64,000 nucleotides of DNA. Origin: Moringa oleifera. Lineage: Eukaryota; Streptophyta; Magnoliopsida; Brassicales; Moringaceae. Location of the stretch: positions 6,069,001 through 6,133,000 of the forward strand of contig JAJFZO010000229.1 of NCBI GenBank assembly GCA_021397835.1, written 5' to 3'. The position numbers and the translations under genes were made by a program. Shown here in pieces: positions 9,976 to 20,799 of this stretch (position 1 is the first letter of the stretch; each line of letters begins with the position of its first letter). The notes under the pieces were generated by a model, which saw only the letters and a program-made list of their open reading frames with translations, ran no database searches and had not been told where the DNA came from.

Positions 9976-12006
9976 ACGCTGGGCAAGCAGCCCATGCCGT
10001 GCCTACTGGGGGCTTCTGAGGCATGCCTCTGGTGCCCAGGGTCCATGCGACGCGGCTCCCCTGGTACTCTCACTAAGCACTACGTCAAGGGGCAGGGACG
10101 AGGGGGCTGGCTCACGATGGGCGCCCGTGGCCTGGGTGACGCGCCCACCGCTGTCGCAAGCTAGGCAAGCAGCCCATGCCGTGCCTGCTGGTGGCTGCTG
10201 AGGCATGTCCCCCATGCCCAAGGTACCTACGACGCAACTTCTTGGCTCGCTCACTGGGCACTATGTCGAGGGGTTGGCTCGCGATGGGCACCACTGGCCT
10301 AGCTGGTGCTCCCACCGCTATCACAACCAGGGCAAGTAGCCCATGCTGTGCATGGTGGGGGCTGCGGAGGCGTGCCTCCCGTGCCCAGGGTCCGTGCAAC
10401 GCGGCTGCCCTGGCTCGCTCGTGGGGCACCACTGAGGGGTTGGAACGAGGGGGCTAGCTCACGATGGGTTCCAATGCCCTGGCTAGCACGCCCATTGCTA
10501 TTGCAAGCTTGGCAAGCAGCCTAAGCCGTGCTTTCTAAGGGCTGCCAAGGCATGCCCAGGGTCCATGCGACGTGGCTTCCCTGGATCGCTCGTTGGGCAC
10601 TACGTCGAGGGGCAGGGACAAGGGTGCTCGCTCATGATGGGTGCCACTGGCCTGGCTGGCACGCTCGCAGTTGTCGCACATTCGGCAAGCAGCCCATGTC
10701 ATGTCTGCTGGGGGCTGCATAGGCGTGCCTCCCGTGCCTAAGGTCCGTGCGACGCGGGTAACCTAGCTCGCTCGCTGGGCACAATGTCGAGGGGGATGGC
10801 TCGCGATGGGCGCCTGTGGCCTACTAGTAGCTACCGAGACATGTCCCCCGTGCCCAAGGTACCTGCGACGTTACTCCTTGGCTCGCTAGCTGGGCACTAT
10901 GTCGAGGGCTTCGCTCGTGATGGGCGCTTGTGGCCTGGTTGACGCGCCTACCACTGCCGCACGCTAGGCAAGCAGCCCATTCCATGCCTTCTAGGGGCTG
11001 CCGAGGCATGCCTCCCGTGCCCAGGGTCTGTGGGACGCGGCTCCCTTGGCACTCTCACTGGGCACTACGTGAAGGGGTAGGGACGAGGGGGTTGGGTCGC
11101 GATGGGCAACTGTGGCCTGGCTAGCTCGCCCACGTTGTCGCAAACTGAGCAAGCAGCCCATGCTGTGCCTGCTGGGGGCTGCCGAGGCATGCTTCCTATG
11201 CCCAGGGTCCTTGAGACACGGCTCTCCTGGTTCATTTATTGGGCACTATGTTGAGGGGCAAGCTGGTTATGCGCACCGGTGGCCTGGCTGACGCGCATAT
11301 CGCTGTCATAAGCTGAGCAAGCAGGCCATGTCATACTTGCTGGGGGCTGTCAAGGCCTGCCTCCCATGCCCAAGGTCCGTGCGACGCAGCTCCCTGTCTC
11401 GCTCACTAGGCACTATGGCGAGGGGCTGGCTCATGATGGGCGCCTGTGGCTTGGTTGGCTCATCCACCGCTGTCGTACGCTGGGCAAGCGGCCCATGCTG
11501 CACCTGCTGGGGGCCGCCGAGGCTTGCCTCCTGTGCCCAGGGCCGTGCGACGCGGCTCCCTGGCTCCCTTGTGGGGCATTATGTCGAGGGCTGGCTCATG
11601 ATGGGCGCCCGTGGCCTGATTGACACGCCTATCGCTGTCGCACACAGGGCAAGCAACCCATGCTGTGCCTGCTGGGGGCTACCAAGGCTTGCCTTCCGTG
11701 CCCAAGGTCTGTGCGATGTGGCTCCCTGGCTGGCTCGCTGGGCACTATGTCTAGGGGCTGGCTCATAATGGGCGCCCGTGGCCTCGCTGGCGTGCCCACC
11801 ACTTTCACACGTTGGGTAAGCAGCCAATGTCATGCCTGCTGGGGCCTACTAAGGCATGCCTCCCATGCCTAGGGTCCATGCAATGCGGCACCCGTGGCTC
11901 GCTCGCTGGGCACTACGTCAGGGACAAGGATGAGGGGACTGGCCCGCGAATGGCTCTTGTGGCCTGGCTGGGCACTATGTCGAGGGGCTAGCTCATAATG
12001 GGCACT
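9976..12006. repeat. IGS ~180-bp subrepeat array
   Basis: About eleven diverged subrepeats, some shortened (for example near 10,540 and 10,820). A local variant with GGGCATTATGTCGAGGGCTGG and CTCATAATGGGC appears towards the right end. It matches 25,145-27,150 of copy 2 in order. It is interrupted at 12,007 by a solo LTR. Confidence 0.85.
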
Positions 12007-13029
12007 TGTCAAACCCTTGAATTTGAGTACCAAGGCGTAGGCATGGCGGGTCTTACTCCATGCCTGGACTTACAAGTGTGGAGGACCACGCTAGCAAGGC
12101 AAAAATGCATGAGTTAGACATGAAAACGAATGCGGGAGACTTGGTGAGAAATCGAGTTTCATACTTATAGTGGCGAGATTCACTGGTGAGTTGGGAGCGT
12201 TGTGGAGCGAGGGACAAAGCACACAAATAGACCCATAAACTCGCTTAAGGGGAAAAGCGGCAGAGATGCCTCAAGCAAGCACCGGTACACGGTGGTGCGA
12301 ATATGTCCAGTGATGGGAACACAAGGCAGAATTCGGGAACCCAACTTGGCATGGATGGAAAGTCCAGCAAGCAAAGATATTCCACAAAGAAAGGATATGG
12401 CTATCGGCTAAAGGAGGATTAAGGCGATAAAAGGATAAAAAAGAGATGTCTATCCCGAAAGCCAAGGGAGATAAGGCTCGAAAAGTGTCCTGAACGGAAA
12501 CCACCTCCTCAAGAATATCCAAACCGGTCGAAAGCTGATAAGAAGGCTTAGAGAAGACTTCAAAGGAGATGAGATCCCTAACTCAGGGAAAGTCCTTGCA
12601 AGAGAAGGATGCTATCCATACTTTGAAGATAAGCCTCAATGGGAGAAAAGATTCGTGATGAAGATTTGGTGGCCTATCCAAAAAACATGGGATAACTAAG
12701 GGGGAGTGCTTAAGTATGACACTCCTTAACTAGTATAAAAAGGGAGCTTGGATTCAATTGTAAACACATTGAGTAAAACAAACTCAAGTGTGTGGGTAGC
12801 TAGAGGCATTGGATGCTCTTAGAGAGAGAACCTTCTTTTGTAAAGAGTTCATTTATTTTCGATAAAGGTTGAGAAAGAATTCTCATAATACCATCTTCCT
12901 GCTTTGTGTTTTGCATCGTTGGCTGTTATTCTTCTTTTGGTATGGGCTTAGAAAGTTGGGCTGGCTAGGTGGACGCAGCTAACGCCATCACACTAAAGTT
13001 GCGCTAATCTTGCAACTGACGGTGTGACA
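12007..13029 (+). mobile_element. Solo LTR, family B
   Basis: 1,023-bp LTR beginning TGTCAAACCC and ending GGTGTGACA, with subrepeats on both sides. The flanking 5-mers are GCACT (left) and GTGCC (right). Both are one or two C/T or G/A changes from the expected subrepeat sequence GCGCC, so this looks like a 5-bp target-site duplication decayed by deamination. A TATA box (TATAAAA) lies at 12,734-12,740. No internal element sequence follows, as expected after LTR-LTR recombination. It lacks the extra ~130 bp of short direct repeats seen in the copy 1 and copy 2 5' LTRs. Confidence 0.85.
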
Positions 13030-16000
13030 GTGCCTGTGGCTTGGCTGGCGCGCCCACCGTTGTCACACACTAGGCAAGCAGCCCATGTCGTGCCTTCTGG
13101 GGGCTGCCGAGGCATGCCTCCCGTGCCTAGGGTACCTGCGATGCGGCTCTCTAGCTCGCTCGCTGGCCACTATGTCGAGGGGTTGGCTTGTGATGGGCGC
13201 CCGTATCCTGGCTGGCGCGCCCACCGTTGTCACACACTGGGCAAGCAGCCCACGCCGTGCATGCTGGGGGCTGCCAAGGCATGCTTCCCATGCCTAGGGT
13301 CCGTGTGACACGGATCCACTAGCTCACTCGCTGGGCACTATGTCGAGGGGCTGGCTAACGATAGGCACCCATGGCCTTGTTGGTGCACCCGACGCTGCTA
13401 CACGCTGAGCCCATGTCGTGCCTTCTGGGGGTTGCCGAGGTATGCCTCCCTTGCCCAGGGTCCATGCGACACGGCTAGCCTGGCTCGCTCGCTGGGCACC
13501 ATGTCGAGGGACAGGGACGAGGGGGCTGGCTCACGATGGGCACCCGTGGCCTAGCTGATGCTCCCATCGCTGCCGCACACTGGGCAAGCAGCCCATGCCG
13601 TGCCTCCTGAGGGGCTACGAGGCATACCTCCTGTGCCTAGGGTCTGTGCGATGCGGCTCCCCTGGCTCGCTCGCTGGGAACCATCTCGAGGGGCAAGAAA
13701 GAGGGGATGGCTCGTGTGGGCGCCTGTCGCCTTGCTGGCGCGCCCAACGCTACCTCATGCTAGGCACTTGGCCAATGCCGTGCCTGCTAAGGGCTACTGA
13801 GGCATGCCTCCCGTGTCTAGGGTTAGTGCGACGCGGCTCTCCTGGCTCACCTCGCTGAGCGACATGTCGAGGGGCAGGGACGATGGGGCTGGCTCACGAT
13901 GGGTGCTTGTGCCATGGCTGGGGTGCCCACCACTGCTGCACGCTGGGCATGCAGCCCATGCCACGCCTGCGGGGGCCTTCTGAGGCATTCCTCCCATGCC
14001 CAGGGTCCATGCGATGCGGCTCCCCTGGCTCGCTCGTTGGGTACTATGTCGAGGGGTAGGGACGAGGGTGTTGGCTCGCGATGGCCTCCTGTGGCCTGGT
14101 AGGCGCGACCACCACTACCGTACGCTGGGCAAACAGCCCATACTGGGCCTGCTGGGGGTTGCCAAGGCATGCCTCCCGTGCCCAGTGTCCGTGCGACGCG
14201 GCTCCTTTGGCTCGTTCGCGAGGCACCATGTCGAAGGGCTAGGATGCGGGGGCTGGCTTGCAATGGGCGCCTGTGGCCTGGCTGGCATCGCCTACCGCTG
14301 GGGCACGCTGGGCAAGCAGCCCATGCCATCCCTGCTGGGGGCTGCTAAGGCATGCCCTCCGTGCCCAGTGTCGGTGCGACCCAGCTCCCATGGCTCACTC
14401 ACTGACCCCTACCTCGAGGGTCAGTGACGAGGGGGCTGGCTCGCGAAGGGCGCTACTGGGCCATGCCGTGCCTTCTGGGGGCTGCCGAGCATGCCTTCTG
14501 TGCCCATGGTCCATTCGACCTCACTTGGCACTATGTCCATTTTTCGAGACGAGGGGGCCGGCTCACGATGAGCGCCACTGGCCTCGTGGGAACGCCCATA
14601 GGTGCCACATGCTGGGCAAGCAGCCCATGCCGTGCCTGCTAGGGGCTGCCGAGGCACGCCTCCTGTGCCCAGTGTCCGTGCGACTCAGCTCCACTGGCTC
14701 GCTTGCTGGGCACCATGTCGAGGGGCAGGGACAAGGGGGCTGGCACGCGATGGGCGCCCGTGGCCCGGCTGACGCGCCGACCGCTGCTGCACGCTTTGTG
14801 AGCAGCCCTTGCCGTGCCTAGTGGGGGCTATACGGCATGCCTCCCGTGCCCAGGGTCCATGCGATACGGCTCCCTATCTCGCTCGCGAGGTACTATGGCG
14901 TGGGCTGGCTAGTGATGGGCGTCCGTGGCCTGGTTGGCTTGCGCACCGCTGTCGCACCCTAGGCAAGCAGCCCATGTCGTTCCCACTGAGGGCTTCCGAG
15001 GCATGCCTCTAGTGCCCGCAGTCCGTGCGACGCGGTCCCCTGGCTCACTCGCTAGGCACTAGGTCCAGGGGCTGGCTCACGATGAGGGCCAATGGCCTAG
15101 TTGGCGCGCCCATCGCTGTCCCAAGCTTGGCAATCAGCCAATGCCGTGCTTGGTGGGGGCTGCCGAGGCATGCCTCCAGTGCCTAGGGTCAGGGAGACAT
15201 AGCTCCCTTGGCTAGCTCGCTATGCACTATGTCAAGGGGCAGGGACGAGGGGACTGGCTCACGTTGGGCACCCGTGGACTGGCAGGCGCGCCCACCGCTG
15301 CCACATGATTGGCAAGAAGCCCATGCCATGCTTGCTGGGGGTTGCCGAGGCGTGCCTCCCATGCCCAAGGTCCGTGTGACACGGCTCCCCTAGCTCACTC
15401 GATGGACACTGTGTCGAGGGGCTAGATCGTGATGGGCGCTCGTGGCCTGGCTGGCGTGCCTACCGCTTTTGCAAGCTGGGCAAGCAGCCCTTGCCATGCC
15501 TGCTGGGGCTGCCGAGGTGTGCCTCCCATGCCCAGGGTCTATGCGACATGGCTCCTTTGGCTTACGCACTTGGCACTATGTCGAAGTGCTTGCTTTCGAT
15601 GGGTGCTCGTAGCCTGGCTGGCGCGCCCACCGGTGCAAGATGCTGGGCAAGTAGCCCATCCCATGCTTGCAGGGGGCTTCTAAGGCATGCCTCCCGTGCC
15701 CAAGGTCCGTGCGATACACCTCCCCTGGCTTGCTCACTGGGCATGAAGTTGAGGCACAGGGACAAGGTGGCTCGCTCGTGATGGGCGCCAATGGCCTAGC
15801 TAGCGTGCACACCTTTGCCGCACGCTGGGCAAGCAACCCATGCCATGCCTGCTGGGGGCTGCTGCGTGCCCATGGTCCGTGCGATGTGGCTCCCCTGGCT
15901 CCCTCGCTGGGCACTATGCCGAGGGGCAGGGACGAGGGGCCTGGCTCGAGATGGGCGCCCATGGCTAGGCTGGTGTGCCCACTGCAATCGCAAGCTGGGC

Positions 16001-17081
16001 AAGCAGCCCTTGTTGTGCCTGCTAGGGGCTGCCGAGGCATGCCTCCCATGCCTAGGGTCCGTATGACGCGGCTTCCCTGTCTCGCTCGATGGGCATTATG
16101 TCGAGGGGATCGCTTGTGATGGACCCCCATGGCCTAGCTGGCGTGCCCATCGCTGTCAAAAACTGGGCAAGCAGCCCATGCTGTACTTGCTAAGGGCTAT
16201 TGAGGCATGCCTCCCGTGCCCAAGTTCCATGCGATGCGACTCCCCTGGCCCGCTCGCTAAGCACTATGTCAAGGGGCTGGCTCGCGATGGGCGCCCATGG
16301 CCTGGCTGGCGCACTTACTGCTCCCGCACATTGGGTAAGAAACCCATGCTGTGCCTGCTGGGGGCAGCCCAGGCTTGCCTTCCGTGCCCAGGTTCCATGC
16401 GACGCGGCTCCTTGGCTCCCTCGTTGGGCATTATGTCGAGGGCTGGCTCGTGATGGGCGCCCGTGGCCTGGCTGACGCGCCCATCACTGCTGCATGCTGG
16501 GCAAGCAGCCCATGCTGTGCCTGCTAGGGGCTGCCGAGTCATGCGTCCCATGCCCAAGGTCCGTGCGACGCAGCTCACTGGCTCCCTCATTGGGCACTAT
16601 GTCGAGAGGCTAGCTCGTGATGGGCGCTTGTGGCCTGGCTGGCCTGCCCACTGCTGCCACATGCTGGCCAAGCAGCCCATGTCATTCCTGTTGAGGGCTG
16701 CCTAGGCATGCCTCCCATGCCCAGGGACCGTGCAATGTGGCTCCTTGGCTCGCCTGCTGGGCACTATGTCGAGGGGCTGGCTCATAATGGGCGTCGGTGG
16801 CCTTGCCGAGGTGTGCCTCCCATGCCTAGGGTCCGTGCAATGCGGCTCCCGTGGCTCGCTCGCATGGCACTACATCGGGGATAGGGATGAGGGGACTGGC
16901 CCACGAAGGGTGCCCATGGCCTGGCTGGCGTGCCTACTGCTGCCGTGCGCTGGGCAAGCAGCCCATGTCATGCCTGCTGGGAGCTGCTGAGGCATGCCTC
17001 CCGTGCCCAGGGTCCGTGCGACGCGGCTCCCTGGCTCGCCGGTTGGGGACTATGTCGAGGGGCTGGCTCATAATGGGCGCC
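13030..17081. repeat. IGS ~180-bp subrepeat array spanning the copy 1/copy 2 boundary
   Basis: About 22 subrepeats. The stretch 13,716-15,870 matches 1-2,150 unit by unit. The stretch from about 16,180 to 17,081 is an additional set resembling 11,320-12,006, including the CTCATAATGGGC variant next to the LTR insertion point. No gene is visible. Confidence 0.83.
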
Positions 17082-17190
17082 TGTCAAACCCTTCAATCTG
17101 AGTACCAAGGCGTAGGCATGGGGAGTTTTGCTCCATGCCCGGACCTACAAGCGTGGAGGACCACGCTAGCAAGGCAAAAACACATGAAAT
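17082..17190 (+). mobile_element. Family-B 5' LTR, first 109 bp
   Basis: Starts TGTCAAACCC directly after GCGCC of a subrepeat and matches the first part of the solo LTR at 12,007. It is interrupted at 17,190 by a family-A LTR; the LTR resumes near 18,632. The other flank of this insertion is not present, because the element is cut off inside integrase at 23,203. Confidence 0.82.
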
Positions 17191-17988
17191 TGTCACACGG
17201 TTGAGCTCTATGCTCGAATTTTCACCGAGTGATGGCACGAGTAATACCCAACTCGTCAGCCAACCCGCCATGAATGCCCTCAATCTCAAGTGAGCTTTAT
17301 GCTAGAAGCACACACCCACACACACAAGAGAGAATGAAAGAGAGACACAAGTGTTTACGGGAACCAATCCCAACCTTTTTCACATATGAATAAGGAAATA
17401 CACTCTAAACACAGCAGCACGTCACACCTTTGATGACTCTGCCTGTGGGTTTATATAGCCTATAAAACTTGGCAGTTGACACCCCCAACTGCCCTAGGGT
17501 AATGGGGTTTCATCCCCACAAAACCAGCCCTGCATGCAGCTTTGACTCCTGCTCCTTGCGACAAGTGTCCCACTCCCTCGCAAGTGCCTGGTAACCACTG
17601 GTAACTGCTGTCAACTGCTGCAAACTGCAGGAAACCGCTGCCAGCTTCAAGGGCTAAGCCCACCAAGTGCACCCCAAGTGCCTCATGCTCATTTGCATGC
17701 CTTATAAGGTGTCAACGCGAGCCCGTGTCTGTTTTTCTGCCAGCATTCTACTCACCCGCTGCCCAGGTGCCCTGCACCATGTCCAGTCCTCATGAGCAAT
17801 CTCTTTATGACTCACGCATCAAAGACTTGACCGATAGCCATCGCGAGTGGGCTGTTCCCGTGAGCAGGCCCAAGCAGGTGTCAATACCTGCTTGTGATGC
17901 TTCCCATGGCATCACTTGGGCTGGGGCCTCGATGAGCATCCCATGTCTTAATCATGCCACCACGCCACTGATATGTAAGGGGCTTACA
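17191..17988 (-). mobile_element. Family-A LTR, complete (~798 bp)
   Basis: Reads TGTCACACGG to GGCTTACA on the plus strand, so both TG and CA ends are present. It is followed at once by AACCACCCCCAC, the inverse of a polypurine tract, showing this is the 3' LTR of a minus-strand element. A TATA-like CTATATAAA lies at 17,450-17,458 on the minus strand. A short CA-rich tract is near 17,310. It lies inside a family-B LTR; no 5-bp duplication can be checked because the other end of the family-A element is deleted. Confidence 0.83.
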
Positions 17989-18637
17989 AACCACCCCCAC
18001 CAGAAGAGTGCGACGTCCTCGTCGCGACACTTTCTAGATAAGCTTTGACCTTATCTTCAAATTGCCATAAAGTTACTGCCTTTTCCCAAGTAGCATCGGC
18101 TGCTTCCTCGCCATGCCATCGTACCAAGTATTCTGCCCGCCTGTTTTTCTTGCTCGCCCCAAGCGTTCTATGATCAAGGATCTCCGCAAGGTCCTTGTCA
18201 AAGTGCTTGTGAACTGTTGGGGGAGCTTTTTTTGCTTTCACCCGATCTGTGTTAACATCTTCATGATATTCCTTTAAGAAACTAACATGAAAAGTTGGAT
18301 GTACCTTAAATCGTTCGGGCAGCTGCAATCTATAGGCCACTTTGCCTACCTTCTTGACAACTTCGAACGGACCATCATACTTTTGTACGAGACCTTTGTG
18401 GTATCTTTTATCTGTAACCTTGTTCCAGATTTGTGGGGTAAGCTTCAGCATCACTTTGTCCCCCACGTTGAACTCGAAGTCTCTTCTTTTTTCATCAGCA
18501 TACTTCTTCATTCGTTTGGCTGCCTTAGCCAAACTATCGCGGGCTTGCTCTACCAGCTCTGTTTTGTCCCGAACAAAGCGATAAGCTGCTAGACAAGGCC
18601 CTTGCGATTTCTTTTTCGCAATCTCATGCGGAGACAT
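17984..18637 (-). pseudogene. Family-A gypsy pol 3' fragment (integrase C-terminus and chromodomain)
   Basis: Uninterrupted minus-strand frame of 217 codons homologous to the 2,799-3,452 fragment. It covers the integrase C-terminal region (DFEFNVGDKVMLKLTP; FKVHPTFHVSFLKEY) and a chromodomain (EYLVRWHG, ATWEKAVTLW). Chromodomains of this class are known to bind modified histone H3 and steer insertion into heterochromatin. The stop codon overlaps the start of the LTR. The 5' remainder of pol is missing; the break, at a shared AGACAT, joins the family-B LTR. The open frame contrasts with the many stops in the host element. Confidence 0.83.
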
Positions 18638-19674
18638 GAAAACGAATGCGGGAGACTTGGTGAGAAATCAAGTTTCATACTTACAGTGGCGAGATTCACT
18701 GGTGAGTTGGGAATGTTGTGGAGCGAGGGACGAGGCACACAAATAGACCCATTAACCCGCTTAAGGGGAAAGGGGCAGAGATGCCTAAAGCAAGCACCAG
18801 CACACGGGGGTGCGAATATGTCCAGTGTTGGGAACACAGGGCAGAATCCAGGAACCCAACTTGGCATGGATGGAAAGTCCAACAAGCAATGATATTCCAC
18901 AAAGAAAGAATATGGCTATTGGCTAGAGGAGGATTAAGGTGACAGAAGGATAAGAAAGAGATGTCTATCCCGAAAGCCAAGGGAGATAAGGCTCGAGAAT
19001 AGTCCTGAATGGGAACCACCTCCTCAAGCATATCTAAACCGGTTGAACGCGGATATGAAGACTTGGAGAAGACTTCAAAGGAGATGAGATCCCTAACTCA
19101 GGGAAAGTCCTTGCAAGAGAAGGATGCTATGCAAATATCCTTGACTCATGGAGAATCATTGTAGGAGAAGGATGCTATCCAAATGGAGAGTCCTATGGGA
19201 AGAGGATGCTATCCGAAGATCCTTGACTCATGAAGAGTCCTTGTGGGAAGAGAATGATATCTAAACTTTGAAGATAAGCCTCAATGGGATAAAAGATTCA
19301 TGATCAAGATTGCGTGGCATATTCGAATAACGTGGGATAACTAAGAGGGAGTGTTTGAGTAGGACACTCCTCAACTAGTATAAAACGGGGGCTTACGTTC
19401 AGTTGTAAACACATCGAGTAATACAATCTCAAGTGTGTGGGTAGGTAGAGGCATTGGGTGCTCTTAGAGAGAGACCCTTCTTTTGTAAAGAGTTTCTTTA
19501 TTTTCGATAAATGTTGAGAAAGAGTTCTCGCAATACCGTCTTCCTGCTTTGTGTTTTGCATCGTTGGCTCTTATTCTTCTTTTGGTATGGGCTTAGAAAG
19601 TTAGGCTGGTTAGGTGGATGCATCTAGCGCCATCACACTAAAGTTGCACTGATCCCGCAACTAACGGTGTGACA
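18632..19674 (+). mobile_element. Family-B 5' LTR, remainder after the nested insertion
   Basis: Continues the LTR begun at 17,082, from ACATGAAAACGAATGCGGG to GGTGTGACA. The TATA box, TATAAAA, is at 19,379-19,385. A local set of short direct repeats at about 19,110-19,262 is shared with copy 1 but absent from the solo LTR. The AGACAT at 18,632-18,637 is shared between the family-A pol and the LTR, so the join cannot be placed more finely. Confidence 0.83.
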
Positions 19675-19677
19675 ATT

Positions 19678-19689
19678 TGGTATCAAAGC
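19678..19689 (+). other. Primer-binding site (initiator tRNA-Met), one mismatch
   Basis: TGGTATCAAAGC, three bases after the LTR end. Copy 1 has the perfect TGGTATCAGAGC, so one G-to-A change has occurred here. Confidence 0.82.
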
Positions 19690-19749
19690 GCGGTTTCAAT
19701 CACCACTTTCTCTCAAACTCGTGGATGATCTTATCGCTGCCAAGGCCCC

Positions 19750-20697
19750 ATGCCAGGAGGGAGTGAGTCAATGCGAGAGCGTGTCGCTCAGTTGGAAGAG
19801 ATCATTGGTGCACTGACGGAGGGATCAACATGCTCGCTAGCTGAGTTGATGGAGACAATCGCCCAGAAACAATCCTCGATGGAAGAGGACATCGAAAACC
19901 TCAAGGAAACCGTGAGGAGCCTTGAGACCGAGATTGGGTTGCTAAAAAGGGCTCCCCACACTCCTACGGTAAGGGCAGACTCTACTATGACTAAGCTGAA
20001 GGTGCCAGAACCAAAGCCATTCTCTGGAGAGAGGAACGCCAAGGAGTTGAAGAACTTCTTGTGGGATATGGAGCAGTACTTCAAAGCTACTAGAGTGCCC
20101 GAAAATGACCAAGTAATGATCACATCTATGTACTTATCTGGTGATGCTACGTTGTGGTGGCACACCCGTATGCAGGATGACGTTATCATGGGAAGGCCTA
20201 GCATTGATTCGTGGGAGGCACTCAAAAGGGAATTGAAGGAGCAATTCCTGCCATGTGACACCTTGTTCATGGCTAGGGAACAACTGAAACGCCTGAAGCA
20301 GAGAGATTTAGTGAGTGACTTCGTCAAGGAGTTCAGTTCACTAATGCTGGACATCAAGAACATGTCGGAGGAGGATAGGTTGTTTAACTTCCTATCAGGC
20401 TTGCAGCCGTGGGCTCAAGCAGAACTGAGGCGCCAAGGTGTCAAAGACTTGCCCTTAGCATTTTTCGTAGCGGATAGCTTGGTGGATTTCAAGTATGCAG
20501 GTGGTGCTCCCAAAAAGAAAGGTGAGAAATGAGGGAAGGCTGGAAAAGAGATGAAAAAGCCCAATGGGAAGGGCAAGAAAAAGAAGAATCCTAAGCCCAA
20601 CAACCTCAGGGCTCATCCCCTTTGAAAGGAAAGGGAAAGAGTGTGAACCAAGGGGGTTGCTTCTTATGCAACGGGCCACATAGAGCACATGACTGTC
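19750..20697 (+). pseudogene. Family-B gypsy gag, best preserved copy
   Basis: Open from ATG 19,750 to TGA 20,530 (260 codons). It has an N-terminal heptad-rich segment, then the retrotransposon gag domain (KPFSGERNAKELKNFLWDME, YLSGDATLWWHTRM, LFNFLSGLQPWAQAELRR), then a Lys/Gly-rich linker. The zinc knuckle CX2CX3HX4C (starting 20,658) is in a different frame because of the TGA and a one-base loss near 20,605, both shared with copy 1. The start is chosen at the ATG common to the family, about 60 bp after the primer site. Loss of the knuckle from the reading frame would prevent normal RNA packaging. Confidence 0.88.
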
Positions 20698-20799
20698 CTC
20701 GCAAGGAGAAGTTAGCGGCACTCGTGGCAACAGAGGATTCCTCCGAAGAAAAAGAAGAGAATGCCACAACTCGGGTGAATCCAATCCAGTTGTTGAATG

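Larger units (their letters stand above)
1..13715. repeat. Higher-order tandem unit, copy 1 (rDNA/retroelement composite)
   Basis: This block is repeated in direct orientation by 13,716-29,000. Matching landmarks are 1 with 13,716, 2,803 with 17,988, 4,490 with 19,674, 8,016 with 23,203 and 9,631 with 24,800. The offset is about 13.7 kb up to position 2,100 and about 15.19 kb afterwards, because copy 2 carries about 1.4 kb of additional sequence between 15,870 and 17,365. Retroelement junctions, stop codons and catalytic-site changes are shared, so the block was duplicated after its parts had been assembled. The right boundary lies inside subrepeats and is approximate. Confidence 0.8.

Noticed and set aside
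17300..17345. Microsatellite locus (CA-rich)
   Set aside because: Only a short imperfect CACACA tract inside the family-A LTR; nothing beyond the LTR itself.
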